Shown here: positions 1 through 8,946 of the stretch, one piece after another
Numbering within the stretch: position 1 is the stretch's first letter
Layout of the letters: the number at the start of each line of letters is the position of its first letter
From: Bifidobacterium moukalabense DSM 27321
Lineage (GTDB): Bacteria > Actinomycetota > Actinomycetes > Actinomycetales > Bifidobacteriaceae
Assembly: GCF_000522505.1 (NCBI RefSeq)
Contig: NZ_AZMV01000007.1
Location: 887,748-951,747 of the forward strand
Reading direction: 5' to 3'
DNA length: 64,000 bases
Notes under the pieces: model-generated
Seen by the model: only the letters and a program-made list of their open reading frames with translations
Databases searched by the model: none
What the model was told of the DNA's origin: nothing
Translations under genes and position numbers: made by a program

Positions 1-2
1 CG

Positions 3-671
3 ACGGATAACATCACCGATACCGAGAACCTGCTTGGATCGAATGTGTCCGAGATCACCGACGCCATCAAGAACACCAAAAAGGAGACGGGGGTCACCGT
101 TCGGCTGCTGTATCTGTCGACGTTCGATACGGGCAAGAAGAAGCCGTCCCAGTGGGCAAGCGATCTGCTGGAATCCCTGAAGCCCCAGCCGAATACCGTG
201 CTGCTCGCCGTGGCGTCGAACGACGGCAATCTGGTGGTGGTGGTCTCGTCGAACTCCGATGAATGGCTGAAGAAGAAGTCCACGGTGAACGCACTGTCGG
301 ACGCGGCGCAAAAGCCACTGATGGAGTCCACGCCCGACTGGGCGAAATCGGCCACCGCGATGATGGATCAGATTGTGCTGGCGAAAAAGACCTCCACGTC
401 GTCGAACATCACCATGATCGGTGTGGGCGTCATGGTGGGCGTACTGGTATTGCTGATCGTCATCATCGTCGTGTTCCATGTCTATCGCAAGAAGCATCCG
501 AAGCGGCGCAGGAAAAGGCATGGCAGCCACCGCAAGTCCAAGGACGGCGAATTCGAGACGTATCCTGAGGTCGAGGAGAAAGCGGAACCCGCGAAGGCGT
601 GGAATCCCGAGCCTTCAACGGAAGACTCAGATATCGTTCAGGAAACATCCAGTGAATCGAGTGAAGCTTAG
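3..671 (+). CDS. TPM-domain membrane protein, 5' end outside window
   Basis: The reading frame is open from the first bases of the window, so the true start lies upstream; the GTG at 45 is internal. The visible N-terminal part resembles a TPM (DUF477, YgcG-like) domain: an I-T-D-x-E-N start, then alternating strands and a run of valines. A single membrane segment lies about 125-147 residues after the GTG. It is followed by a very basic patch and an acidic Glu/Ser/Pro-rich tail, giving an extracytoplasmic TPM domain with a cytoplasmic tail. The biochemical role of TPM proteins is poorly defined, and I do not assign one. It ends three bases before the response regulator, so the three genes probably form one transcript. 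Confidence 0.6.
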   Translation, partial: TDNITDTENLLGSNVSEITDAIKNTKKETGVTVRLLYLSTFDTGKKKPSQWASDLLESLKPQPNTVLLAVASNDGNLVVVVSSNSDEWLKKKSTVNALSDAAQKPLMESTPDWAKSATAMMDQIVLAKKTSTSSNITMIGVGVMVGVLVLLIVIIVVFHVYRKKHPKRRRKRHGSHRKSKDGEFETYPEVEEKAEPAKAWNPEPSTEDSDIVQETSSESSEA

Positions 672-674
672 GGC

Positions 675-1406
675 ATGAGTAAGCCTATTGAAGCATCCAT
701 TGTCGTTGTCGATGACGAACCGTCCATTCGTGAACTGCTGGTGGCCTCCCTGCATTTCGCAGGATTCGAGGTGAATACCGCGGCCTCCGGTTCCGAGGCC
801 ATCGAGGTCATTGAGAAAACGCAACCTGATTTGATCGTGCTGGATGTGATGCTTCCGGATATCGATGGTTTCACGGTGACCCGACGCATCCGTCAGGAAG
901 GCATCGCCACGCCGGTGCTGTATCTGACGGCACGTGACGACACCCAGGACAAGGTCATGGGCTTGACCGTCGGCGGCGATGACTACGTGACCAAGCCCTT
1001 CAGCCTGGAGGAGGTGGTGGCGCGCATCCGCGCCATTTTGCGCCGCACCCAGGAACAGGTGGAGGATGATCCGATTATCCGGGTCGGTGATCTGGAGATC
1101 AATGAGGATTCGCATGACGTGTCCCGCGCCGGCCAGCCGATTGATCTGAGCCCCACCGAATACAAGCTGCTCCGCTATCTGATGGATAACGAGGGCAGGG
1201 TGCTTTCCAAGGCGCAGATCCTTGACCATGTGTGGCAGTACGACTGGGGCGGCGACGCCGCAATCGTGGAATCCTACATCTCCTATCTGCGTAAGAAGGT
1301 CGACGGTATCGTGGTCGAGGATGCCGATGGCGAGAAGCATAAGGTGGCTCCTCTGATCGAAACCAAACGCGGCATCGGGTACATGATTCGTGCGCCCAAG
1401 AACTGA
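675..1406 (+). CDS. OmpR/PhoB-family response regulator
   Basis: DNA-binding response regulator of 243 residues, the usual family length. The receiver domain (about 8-125) has the acidic pair D13/D14, phospho-acceptor D57 in LIVLDVMLP, the conserved Thr in YLTARDD and the Lys in VTKPF. A winged-helix Trans_reg_C domain follows (about 140-240), with the typical SPTEYKLLRYL and GIGYMIR motifs. The partner is the histidine kinase 13 bases downstream. The domain order is that of actinobacterial MprA/TcrA-like regulators. The regulon cannot be read from the sequence; the co-transcribed TPM membrane protein hints at an envelope signal. Confidence 0.92.
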   Translation: MSKPIEASIVVVDDEPSIRELLVASLHFAGFEVNTAASGSEAIEVIEKTQPDLIVLDVMLPDIDGFTVTRRIRQEGIATPVLYLTARDDTQDKVMGLTVGGDDYVTKPFSLEEVVARIRAILRRTQEQVEDDPIIRVGDLEINEDSHDVSRAGQPIDLSPTEYKLLRYLMDNEGRVLSKAQILDHVWQYDWGGDAAIVESYISYLRKKVDGIVVEDADGEKHKVAPLIETKRGIGYMIRAPKN

Positions 1407-1419
1407 AATGGTCTAATCG

Positions 1420-3273
1420 ATGAGCCGGGACACCAAGCGGACGCAAGTTGATGACGCGGGCGGCCAGAGCAAGCCCGAGGCGCAGGGCACGACTCAAACG
1501 CCGCCTGCGCATCGTCCGTCGTTGTTTCGACGGATCGGCAGACGGGTCGATGCGATTCCTCTGAGCACGAAACTGGTCACCTGCATCATCGTGCTGCTGA
1601 CCATCGGCACCATCGGCATCTCGTTTTCCATCCGAACGCTGGTCGGCAACTACCTGTTGCAGAAGACCGACACGCAGCTGATCAATCAGGCGCAGTTGGT
1701 ATTCAACAACATGGATTCACTGGGCGATACCACCGACAGCGAGAACAGCCGAAACAGCCTGATGAACACCTACTACGTGGAAGTACGTACCAGCGACAGC
1801 AAGATCACCGGAACCGGACTGGTGCCGGTGCTCAAAGACGGTGTGGTCTCCGAACCGAGCCTGCCGGCGGATGGCAGCAGCGATGGCGTGACGTTGGGAC
1901 AGCCCTTCACCACCCAGGCCGTGGTGCATGTCACCGGTAACCACACGCCGGACCACTCCACCATGCAGGCGGCCCAGTGGCCGTGGCGCGTCGTGGCACT
2001 GCCATGGAGCGAGCGCGGCAAGGACGGGCAGGTCAAAAGCAGCGGCATCGTGTATATCGGCCTGTCTTTGAGCGATCAGATCGATACCGCGAATACACTG
2101 ACCAGATACTGCGCGATGGTGGGCATTGCCGTCGTGCTGCTCGGTGCGATTCTGGGCACCATCGTGGTGCAGAGCACGCTCACCCCGCTCAAGCGCATCG
2201 AGAAGACGGCCGCGAAGATCGCAGCCGGAGACCTGAGCCAGCGTGTTCCCGATATGCCGGAGAATACGGAGGTCGGTTCGCTGTCGGTATCGCTCAACAG
2301 CATGCTGACCCGCATCGAGGAAAGCTTCCATGCGCAGGAGGAGACGACGGAGAAGATGAAGCAATTCGTCTCCGACGCCAGTCACGAGTTGCGTACGCCA
2401 TTGGCCGCCATCCATGGATATGCGGAGCTCTACAAGATGCAACGTGACATGCCGGGGGCGCTTGAACGTGCCGACGAGTCCATCGAGCATATCGAAGCCT
2501 CCAGCTCGCGTATGACGGTGCTGGTGGAGGATCTGCTATCGCTGGCGAGGCTTGACGAGGGCCGTGGCATCGATATCACACAGCAGGTTCCGCTCACCTC
2601 GGTGGTGCGGGACGCGGCCGATGATCTGCACGCTCTTGATCCTGACCGTGGCATCAGCTGCGGTCGGGTAACGCTCAATCCCGGAACCGATCTGGAACAT
2701 CCATCCGATTTCGCCTTCCAGGATGGTGACATGCCGGCGATAACGTTGACCGGCGACGCCTCACGACTTCGTCAGGTGGTCACCAATATCGTGGGCAACA
2801 TTCATCGGTATACACCGGCCGATTCGCCGGTGGAGATCTCTATGGGCGTGTTGCCGGCGTCGATCAGTCCGGAATCGTTGTCCCGAATGCCCGCCAACGA
2901 GCAGTCCATGCATCATTTGGTCGAGGCCATCGAAGTGGGCCAGTCCATGCAGGTGGGCATGAACTACGCCATCGTGCGGTTCTCCGATCATGGCCCGGGA
3001 GTGCCGCCTGAGGCCCGTTCGAAGATATTCGAACGCTTCTATACCGCAGATCCCTCCCGCGCACGCCAGAAGGGCGGCACCGGGCTTGGCATGGCCATTG
3101 CGCAGTCGGTGGTCAAGGCGCATCATGGTTTCATCTGTGCCTCCGGCAGTGATGGGGGCGGCCTGACACTGACGGTGGTGCTACCGGTCGCACCGGTCGA
3201 ACCGCAGCCTGTGCCGCTCGTGGAAACACGCAAGGCGGACAAGAAGAGCCGGAAGACGAAGAAACAGGGCTGA
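1420..3273 (+). CDS. HAMP-containing sensor histidine kinase
   Basis: Membrane sensor kinase of 617 residues paired with the response regulator just upstream. Order: a cytoplasmic N-terminus rich in polar residues, TM1 near 47-69, an extracytoplasmic sensor region of about 160 residues, TM2 near 230-252, HAMP (253-305), a HisKA domain with H322 in SDASHELRTPL, and a HATPase_c domain with the G boxes DHGPGVPPE and GGTGLGMA. The tail is very basic, ending in a Lys/Arg-rich stretch. The ligand is unknown. All catalytic motifs are present, so it should be an active kinase. The order matches MprB/TcrY-like kinases, though the sensor domain is not one I recognise. Confidence 0.92.
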   Translation: MSRDTKRTQVDDAGGQSKPEAQGTTQTPPAHRPSLFRRIGRRVDAIPLSTKLVTCIIVLLTIGTIGISFSIRTLVGNYLLQKTDTQLINQAQLVFNNMDSLGDTTDSENSRNSLMNTYYVEVRTSDSKITGTGLVPVLKDGVVSEPSLPADGSSDGVTLGQPFTTQAVVHVTGNHTPDHSTMQAAQWPWRVVALPWSERGKDGQVKSSGIVYIGLSLSDQIDTANTLTRYCAMVGIAVVLLGAILGTIVVQSTLTPLKRIEKTAAKIAAGDLSQRVPDMPENTEVGSLSVSLNSMLTRIEESFHAQEETTEKMKQFVSDASHELRTPLAAIHGYAELYKMQRDMPGALERADESIEHIEASSSRMTVLVEDLLSLARLDEGRGIDITQQVPLTSVVRDAADDLHALDPDRGISCGRVTLNPGTDLEHPSDFAFQDGDMPAITLTGDASRLRQVVTNIVGNIHRYTPADSPVEISMGVLPASISPESLSRMPANEQSMHHLVEAIEVGQSMQVGMNYAIVRFSDHGPGVPPEARSKIFERFYTADPSRARQKGGTGLGMAIAQSVVKAHHGFICASGSDGGGLTLTVVLPVAPVEPQPVPLVETRKADKKSRKTKKQG

Positions 3274-3430
3274 CAGACGGAAACGACGACGGGCATGGCC
3301 GTATTCCCATCTTCCCTGGAGGGCCGGCATTGGTCATCATCCCACCTCTTGCGCTAGACTATATCTTTGGTTTGCAATAGGCGGATGGCGAGCATCCGCA
3401 AGCAGGTATGTGAAAAGTAGTGAGGTGACA

Positions 3431-3820
3431 ATGCCTAGCGGACGTGTTCGTTGGTTTGATGCGAACAAAGGCTATGGATTCATTCAGGGCGAGCAGGGAG
3501 CCGATGTGTTCTTACCTGCCGTTGCGCTGCCTGAAGGCGTGAAGACGTTACGTAAGGGCGCAAAAGTCGAGTATTCCGTAATCGAGGGACGCAGGGGCCC
3601 ACAGGCGATGAATGTGACGTTGGTCGCATCGGCCCCGTCATTGGTCAAGGCCACCCGACCGAAACCGGACGACATGGCCGCCATCGTCGAGGATCTGATC
3701 AAGTTGCTGGATTCCGCGGGGAACCAGCTGCGTCGCCATCGCTACCCTTCACCGGCCGAGAGTAAGAAGCTGGCCACGCTGATGCGTGCCGTGGCCGATA
3801 ATTTTGACGTACAGGACTGA
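3431..3820 (+). CDS. cspB: cold-shock-domain protein, CspB-like with C-terminal extension
   Basis: An N-terminal cold-shock domain binds single-stranded RNA or DNA through RNP1 (KGYGFI, 13-18) and RNP2 (DVFL, 25-28). It is followed by a ~60-residue helical extension, as in the longer actinobacterial CspB proteins (about 127-136 residues); this one has 129. An in-frame GTG lies 21 bases upstream, but the ATG was chosen because the protein then begins MPSGRVRWF, as in the family, and a GAGGTGA stretch lies directly before it. The next gene (DUF3027) starts four bases after the stop, so the two are probably co-transcribed. Likely an RNA chaperone. Confidence 0.85.
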   Translation: MPSGRVRWFDANKGYGFIQGEQGADVFLPAVALPEGVKTLRKGAKVEYSVIEGRRGPQAMNVTLVASAPSLVKATRPKPDDMAAIVEDLIKLLDSAGNQLRRHRYPSPAESKKLATLMRAVADNFDVQD

Positions 3821-3823
3821 TTT

Positions 3824-4963
3824 ATGCCCGATACCACTTTGGATCCCAAGGCGATCGCCAAGGCGGTGGCCATCGAAGTCGCCGACGAGGATAACCAGGT
3901 CGGCGACTTCGTAGAGGCCATCGATCTGGGTGACGACGTCACCGATTTCCGTTTCGAGACGCATGTGCGCGGCTATGAGGGCTGGCAGTGGTCGGTGACG
4001 TTGTACCACGATGCGGAACTCGACCATTGGACGGTCAACGAATCGTCGTTGGTGCCGACGGACAACGCATTGCGTCCGCCGGAATGGATTCCTTGGAAGG
4101 ATCGTCTCGAACCCACCGATCTGGCCGTGACCGATTCCATCGGTACCGATCCGGACGATCCTCGTCTGGAGGAGGGCTTCCATGCGACGCACGCCGACGG
4201 GGGTGCCGCTCCGACTGAGGCATCCGAAACATCCGAGGAGGATGTCGAGGATGCGGTTGAGGAATTCGAGCTGTCCCGCAGACATGTGCTGACGCCGCTG
4301 GGGCGTGCGCAGACCGCCAAGCGCTGGTATGAGGGTCCGCGTGGCCCGAAATCGCTGTCCACGAAGACGGCCGACGGCAATCCCTGCTCCACCTGCGGCT
4401 TCTTCATTCCACTGAAGGGCGAGCTGAACCTGTTGTTCGGCGTGTGCGCCAACAAATGGAGTCCCGATGACGGTCGTGTGGTTTCCATCGATCATGGCTG
4501 TGGCGAGCATTCCGAAATCGAGCCGCCGGAGCCGTCACATCTGTGGGTGCAGTCCAAGCCGGCCTTTGACGACCTGCACATCGACATCATCGCCCAGGCG
4601 CCACGCGAAGAACGCGGTTCCGTCGAGCTGATCGAGCAGTTGGAAGGCGATAGCCCCAATCCGAACGATGAAGAGGAGGCTTCGGAGGAGGACATCGAAG
4701 CTCACACCATCGATGATGAGGCGTCGCAGGAGGACGTGCAGGAACATGCCGAGCCTGCGAACAGTCCTGAGGTGGAGACCACGCTTGATCTTAGTGAGGA
4801 CGAGGAATCCTCTGACAGCGGGCAATCCGCTGAGACCGGGGAACAGTCCGTGAAACAGGAGAGCGAAGAGACTGAAGGTTCCACCGAGCCGGGGGAGTCC
4901 TCCGAGTCGACGGAAGCGGAGGACTCGGTCGGTCCGAAGCCCGAGGGGCCGGCCGAGCAGTAG
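3824..4963 (+). CDS. DUF3027-family protein with acidic tail
   Basis: Actinobacterial conserved protein of 379 residues, recognised as DUF3027 by the core around WSVTLYHDAELDHWTVNES and the following proline-rich WIPWKDRL stretch. Residues C188 and C191 (CSTCG), C208 (FGVCANKWSPDDG) and C226 (DHGCGEHSE) are spaced like a zinc-binding knuckle pair. From about residue 265 to the end the protein is a low-complexity Glu/Ser/Thr tail, strongly acidic and probably disordered. The function is unknown. The immediate upstream neighbour is the CspB-like protein, which would fit a role in RNA or ribosome biology, but that is inference from position only. Confidence 0.75.
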   Translation: MPDTTLDPKAIAKAVAIEVADEDNQVGDFVEAIDLGDDVTDFRFETHVRGYEGWQWSVTLYHDAELDHWTVNESSLVPTDNALRPPEWIPWKDRLEPTDLAVTDSIGTDPDDPRLEEGFHATHADGGAAPTEASETSEEDVEDAVEEFELSRRHVLTPLGRAQTAKRWYEGPRGPKSLSTKTADGNPCSTCGFFIPLKGELNLLFGVCANKWSPDDGRVVSIDHGCGEHSEIEPPEPSHLWVQSKPAFDDLHIDIIAQAPREERGSVELIEQLEGDSPNPNDEEEASEEDIEAHTIDDEASQEDVQEHAEPANSPEVETTLDLSEDEESSDSGQSAETGEQSVKQESEETEGSTEPGESSESTEAEDSVGPKPEGPAEQ

Positions 4964-4988
4964 CCGACTCCCGATATGTTATGGGCAT

Positions 4989-5059
4989 ACACAGCGAGCC
5001 GAAGAATCCCGGCACCCGCGCAATGCGGATGCCGATTGAGGTTCTTCGGCTCGCTGTGT
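4989..5059. terminator. bidirectional hairpin between convergent genes
   Basis: A perfect 18-bp inverted repeat (4989-5006 with 5042-5059) flanks a 35-base centre. The centre can itself fold (CGGCA/TGCCG and CCGC/GCGG). It lies between the converging DUF3027 and universal stress protein genes, so it probably terminates both. A T-tract is weak on the plus strand. Confidence 0.7.
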
Positions 5060-5086
5060 GCGTTTAGTATGGCGGATGCGGGCCAC

Positions 5087-6106
5087 TCAATGCACGACGG
5101 TGACGGTGCAATCCGCGAAATTCACGATCTGCTTGGACACCGAGCCAAGGAAATGCGCATCCATGCCTGACAATCCACGTGAGCCGACCACAAGGTGGCG
5201 GGCGAAGCGTGAGGCCGCAATAAGGCCCTTCGCGGCGGAAATATGGAAGGCATGCGACTCGATGTCGAAATCATCGGGAATGTCTCGCGCGGGAATCTCG
5301 ATGGAGTCAATCATCTCATCAAGCAGATGCTCGGCTTGCTCCTGACCGACCGAAATCGGCGCGACGGCGTTCTCATATCCCTCAATTACGCCGAGGTCCT
5401 TCAATTGCCAGCAGAACATGACCTGCAAGGGCGCGTGATGGATGGATGCCAGTTCGATGGCGAACCGCAATGCGCGTTTCGACGTCTCCGAGCCGTCCAC
5501 CCCGACCACGATCGGACGCTGGCTTTTCGGCAGCGGCGAGCCGGGCATATCGAAGCGCACCTCACGCTCGCCCGGGGTCAGCGCATTGGCGATGGCATCC
5601 TGCACGCTGGCCTCCTCGTCGTCGAGAATGCGAACCACGGTGACCGGCACCTTCGCCTCTTCCGCCAAGGATGCCGACAGCGAGCCCAGGAACCAGCGGG
5701 CCACGCGCCCGAGCGATCGGCGTCCCACCACGATCTGCTGCGCATCCTTGCCGATCTCCAGCAGGGCGGCGGTGCCGGAAGCCTGCACGGACGTAAGCTT
5801 GACACGATCCTCATTGATGGCCATGCCGGAACTGGCCTGGGCCACCCAACTGCGCAGACGTTTCGCGATGTCGTGGCGCATGGCCGCCCACTGCTCCTCG
5901 GAATCCGGCTCGGAGCCCATATCCCACGAATGCGTCCAGCCATACACCGCATTGACCTGCTGGCCGGTGAGGGATGCCTCTTGCAGCGCCCAGCGCAACG
6001 CGGCGAAGGATTCGTCGGAACCGTCGACACCGACTACGATGTCACGTTGACGAATGTCCGTGTCGGCACCGGCTTCGGTGGCATTTAGGGTGGTATCGCT
6101 GCTCAT
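5087..6106 (-). CDS. tandem universal stress protein (UspA family)
   Basis: Two Usp domains in one 339-residue chain (about 20-165 and 185-335). Each has the family ATP-binding pattern near its end, G-x2-G-x9-G-S: VVGRRSLGRVARWFLGS in the first and VVGSRGLSGMDAHFLGS in the second. The second domain opens with PIVVGVDGSE, the first with DIVVGVDGSD. Usp proteins bind ATP and aid survival under stress; the tandem form is common in actinobacteria. The start is supported by an AAGGAGG-like site six bases upstream. It is transcribed away from clpC, and the two share a 137-base promoter region. Confidence 0.9.
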   Translation of the reverse strand: MSSDTTLNATEAGADTDIRQRDIVVGVDGSDESFAALRWALQEASLTGQQVNAVYGWTHSWDMGSEPDSEEQWAAMRHDIAKRLRSWVAQASSGMAINEDRVKLTSVQASGTAALLEIGKDAQQIVVGRRSLGRVARWFLGSLSASLAEEAKVPVTVVRILDDEEASVQDAIANALTPGEREVRFDMPGSPLPKSQRPIVVGVDGSETSKRALRFAIELASIHHAPLQVMFCWQLKDLGVIEGYENAVAPISVGQEQAEHLLDEMIDSIEIPARDIPDDFDIESHAFHISAAKGLIAASRFARHLVVGSRGLSGMDAHFLGSVSKQIVNFADCTVTVVH

Positions 6107-6151
6107 GATGACCTCCTTGGTCGTTGCTTTACATCAAGCATATCGGTTTGG

Positions 6152-6168
6152 TTGCGTTGAGAGCGCAA
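6152..6168. promoter_or_regulatory. 17-bp imperfect palindrome in the usp-clpC promoter region
   Basis: TTGCGTTGAGAGCGCAA has matching outer arms and lies between the divergent usp and clpC genes. Its core, CGTTGAGAGCG, differs at one position from CGCYNANRGCG, the pattern reported for the actinobacterial Clp regulator ClgR (consensus quoted from memory). A binding site is inferred, not shown. Confidence 0.35.
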
Positions 6169-6202
6169 TTTACAGGCGCGTGGAATAAACGTCATCGTGA
6201 AT

Positions 6203-6227
6203 CGGTAGAGTGTTGAAGAACTAATAA
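6203..6227 (+). promoter_or_regulatory. clpC promoter element shared with clpP1
   Basis: CGGTAG, five bases, then TGAAGAACTA, followed at once by TA-rich sequence (TAATAA) suitable as a -10. The same two blocks occur upstream of clpP1 with a two-base gap. It sits 17-41 bases before the clpC start. Confidence 0.4.
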
Positions 6228-6243
6228 GAGTGGAAGGACAAGC

Positions 6244-8832
6244 ATGTTCGAACGGTTTACAGACCGTGCCCGGCGCGTGATCGTGCTGGCTCAGGAAGAA
6301 GCTCGTACCCTCCAGCACAACTACATCGGCACCGAGCATCTGCTACTCGGCCTGATTCGTGAGGGTGAGGGCATCGCCGCGAAGGCGCTGGCCTCGAAGG
6401 GTGTGTCGTTGGACGACACCCGCAAGCAGGTCGAAGAGATGATCGGTAAGGGGAATGCATCGCCGAACGGCCACATCCCCTTCACCCCGCATGCCAGGCA
6501 GGTGTTGGAGCTGTCGTTGCGTGAGGCGCTGCAGCTGGGGCACAGCTATATCGGCACCGAGCATATCCTGCTCGGCCTGATTCATGAGGGCGAAGGCGTC
6601 GGCACCCAGGTACTGATCAAGATGGACGTCAATCTCGGCGAGCTGCGCAGTGCGACCATCGATTTGATTCGTGGCAATTCAGGTGCTGGCCAGGGCGACG
6701 GCAAGGGCGATCTCGCCAATGCCGGTGGCGTGCAGGACAGGCACAACCAGAGCGGTTCGGCCATTCTCGACCAGTTTGGTCGCAATCTGACCGCCGAGGC
6801 CGCTTCCGGCAAGCTCGACCCGGTGATTGGCCGCTCGAGTGAGATCGAACGCGTGATGGTGGTGCTGAGCCGCCGTACCAAGAACAATCCCGTGCTGATC
6901 GGCGAACCCGGCGTCGGCAAGACCGCAGTGGTCGAGGGCCTGGCCCAGAAGATCAATGCCGGAGATGTGCCGGAGACCTTGAAGGGCAAGCAGGTCTATT
7001 CGCTGGATCTAGGCTCCATGGTGGCCGGATCCCGCTACCGCGGTGATTTCGAGGAACGCCTGAAGAAGGTCCTGAAGGAAATCAAGACCCGTGGCGACAT
7101 CGTGCTGTTCATCGATGAGATCCATACCATCGTGGGCGCAGGCTCCGCGGATGGCGCTCTGGGCGCTTCCGATATGCTCAAGCCCATGCTGGCACGTGGC
7201 GAGCTGCAGACCATCGGTGCCACCACCACCGACGAGTACCGCAAGTACATCGAAAAGGATGCGGCGCTGGAACGTCGTTTCCAGCCGATCCAGGTACACG
7301 AGCCGACCATCGCGGAGACCATCGAGATTCTGAAGGGTCTGCGCGAACGCTACGAGAACCATCATCATGTGACGATCACCGACGGTGCGCTGCAGTCCGC
7401 GGCGGAACTGTCTGCACGCTACATTCAGGACCGGCACCTGCCCGACAAGGCCATCGATCTGATCGATGAGGCCGGCGCACGCCTGCGCATCCGTCGCCTG
7501 ACCGCACCGCCCGAGCTTAAGGAACTTGACGCGAAGGTGGCCAAGCTGGCTGAGGAGAAGGATCAGGCCATCAAGGACCAGGACTTCGAAAAGGCCGCCG
7601 AGCTACGTGACAAGCAGGAGAAGCTAGAAGCCGAGCGCAAGGAGAAGGAATCCTCCTGGCGCGAAGGCGAATCCGACGTGAAGATGGTCGTGGACGAGGA
7701 CGTGATCGCCGAAGTGATTTCGCAGTCCACGGGCATTCCGGTGGTCAAGCTCACGCAAGCCGAGTCCAAGAAGCTCATGAACATGGAAGCCGAGCTGCAC
7801 AAGCGCATCATCGGTCAGGATGAGGCCGTATCGGCGTTGTCCCGTTCCATCCGTCGCGCGCGCGTAGGTCTGAAGGACCCGAAGCGTCCGTCTGGCTCGT
7901 TCATCTTCGCAGGCCCGACCGGTGTGGGTAAGACCGAGCTGGCCAAGACATTGGCGGAGTTCCTGTTCGACGATGAGGATGCGCTGATTCGCGTGGATAT
8001 GTCGGAGTTCTCCGAGAAGTACGCCGCATCACGTCTGTTTGGCGCCCCTCCGGGATATGTGGGTTACGAAGAGGGCGGCGAGCTCACCGAGAAGGTGCGC
8101 CGCAAGCCGTTCTCCGTGGTGCTGTTCGATGAGATCGAGAAGGCGCATCCGGATATCTTCAACACCTTGCTGCAGGTGCTTGACGATGGTCACTTGACCG
8201 ATGGCCAAGGCCGCAAGGTGGACTTCAAGAACACCATCATCATCCTGACCACCAATCTCGGCACCCGCGACATCGCGAAGGCCGCCAACACCGGCTTCAA
8301 CCTTGGTACGAACAACGAGTCCAGCTACCAGCGCATGAAGGATCAGGTCTCTTCGGAATTGAAGCAGCAGTTCCGTCCGGAGTTCCTGAACCGCCTGGAT
8401 GACATCATCGTGTTCAGGCAGCTCACCGAGCCGCAGGTGCGCCAGATCGTCGATCTCGACGTCAAGCAGCTCAACGACCGTCTGTTCGATCGCCACATGT
8501 CGCTTGAGCTCACCGATGCGGCCAAGGATCTACTCGCACAGAAGGGCTTCGACCCGCTGCTCGGCGCCCGTCCGTTGCGTCGCGTGATTCAGCGTGATAT
8601 CGAGGACGCCATCTCGGAGAAGATCCTGATGGGCGACCTCGAAGACGGTCAGTGCGTGAAGGTCGATGCCGAAGGCGAAGGCATTCTGGGCGAATTCACC
8701 TTCTCCGGTGAGGCGTTCGAACAGCCGGACGAGGCAACGGCCGAGCAAGCTGAATCAGCCGACTCCACTGAGCCCGTTGGCGTTTCGGCCGGAACCGCCG
8801 GTCCGGCAGCGGAATCCTCCGAAGCCGAGTGA
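6244..8832 (+). CDS. clpC: ATP-dependent Clp protease ATPase subunit ClpC
   Basis: AAA+ unfoldase of 862 residues, the full length for ClpC, which feeds substrates to ClpP. Order: a double N-terminal Clp repeat (about 1-145); AAA-1 with Walker A GEPGVGKT (220-227) and Walker B VLFIDE (287-292); a UVR/middle segment with [14 protein letters not shown] (about 440-460), typical of ClpC rather than ClpA; AAA-2 with GPTGVGKT (557-564) and [13 protein letters not shown] (about 625); and a ClpB-D2-small domain. The last ~50 residues are a Glu/Ala/Ser/Pro-rich tail. GGAAGGA lies upstream of the ATG. The ClpP1P2 partner genes are at 34.3-35.6 kb. Confidence 0.97.
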   Translation: MFERFTDRARRVIVLAQEEARTLQHNYIGTEHLLLGLIREGEGIAAKALASKGVSLDDTRKQVEEMIGKGNASPNGHIPFTPHARQVLELSLREALQLGHSYIGTEHILLGLIHEGEGVGTQVLIKMDVNLGELRSATIDLIRGNSGAGQGDGKGDLANAGGVQDRHNQSGSAILDQFGRNLTAEAASGKLDPVIGRSSEIERVMVVLSRRTKNNPVLIGEPGVGKTAVVEGLAQKINAGDVPETLKGKQVYSLDLGSMVAGSRYRGDFEERLKKVLKEIKTRGDIVLFIDEIHTIVGAGSADGALGASDMLKPMLARGELQTIGATTTDEYRKYIEKDAALERRFQPIQVHEPTIAETIEILKGLRERYENHHHVTITDGALQSAAELSARYIQDRHLPDKAIDLIDEAGARLRIRRLTAPPELKELDAKVAKLAEEKDQAIKDQDFEKAAELRDKQEKLEAERKEKESSWREGESDVKMVVDEDVIAEVISQSTGIPVVKLTQAESKKLMNMEAELHKRIIGQDEAVSALSRSIRRARVGLKDPKRPSGSFIFAGPTGVGKTELAKTLAEFLFDDEDALIRVDMSEFSEKYAASRLFGAPPGYVGYEEGGELTEKVRRKPFSVVLFDEIEKAHPDIFNTLLQVLDDGHLTDGQGRKVDFKNTIIILTTNLGTRDIAKAANTGFNLGTNNESSYQRMKDQVSSELKQQFRPEFLNRLDDIIVFRQLTEPQVRQIVDLDVKQLNDRLFDRHMSLELTDAAKDLLAQKGFDPLLGARPLRRVIQRDIEDAISEKILMGDLEDGQCVKVDAEGEGILGEFTFSGEAFEQPDEATAEQAESADSTEPVGVSAGTAGPAAESSEAE

Positions 8833-8863
8833 CGGTTCGTGCATACGGCGATAGACGACTGAG

Positions 8864-8925
8864 ATCCACGACAAAGCGGCTTTCCATGACGAATTGGTGT
8901 CATGGAAAGCCGCTTTGTCGTGGAT
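8864..8925. terminator. 27-bp perfect inverted repeat between clpC and the deaminase gene
   Basis: Arms 8864-8890 and 8899-8925 are perfectly complementary with an 8-base loop. It lies between convergent genes, so it should stop both transcripts. It marks the left edge of the deaminase/creatininase locus. The stem is unusually long and perfect, but there is no strong T-tract. Confidence 0.75.
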
Positions 8926-8946
8926 TCTGCGTTGTCGACGGAGCGT

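Noticed and set aside
8864..8925. Long inverted repeat as an insertion-sequence remnant
   Set aside because: It fits a terminator between convergent genes; there is no transposase and no target-site duplication.
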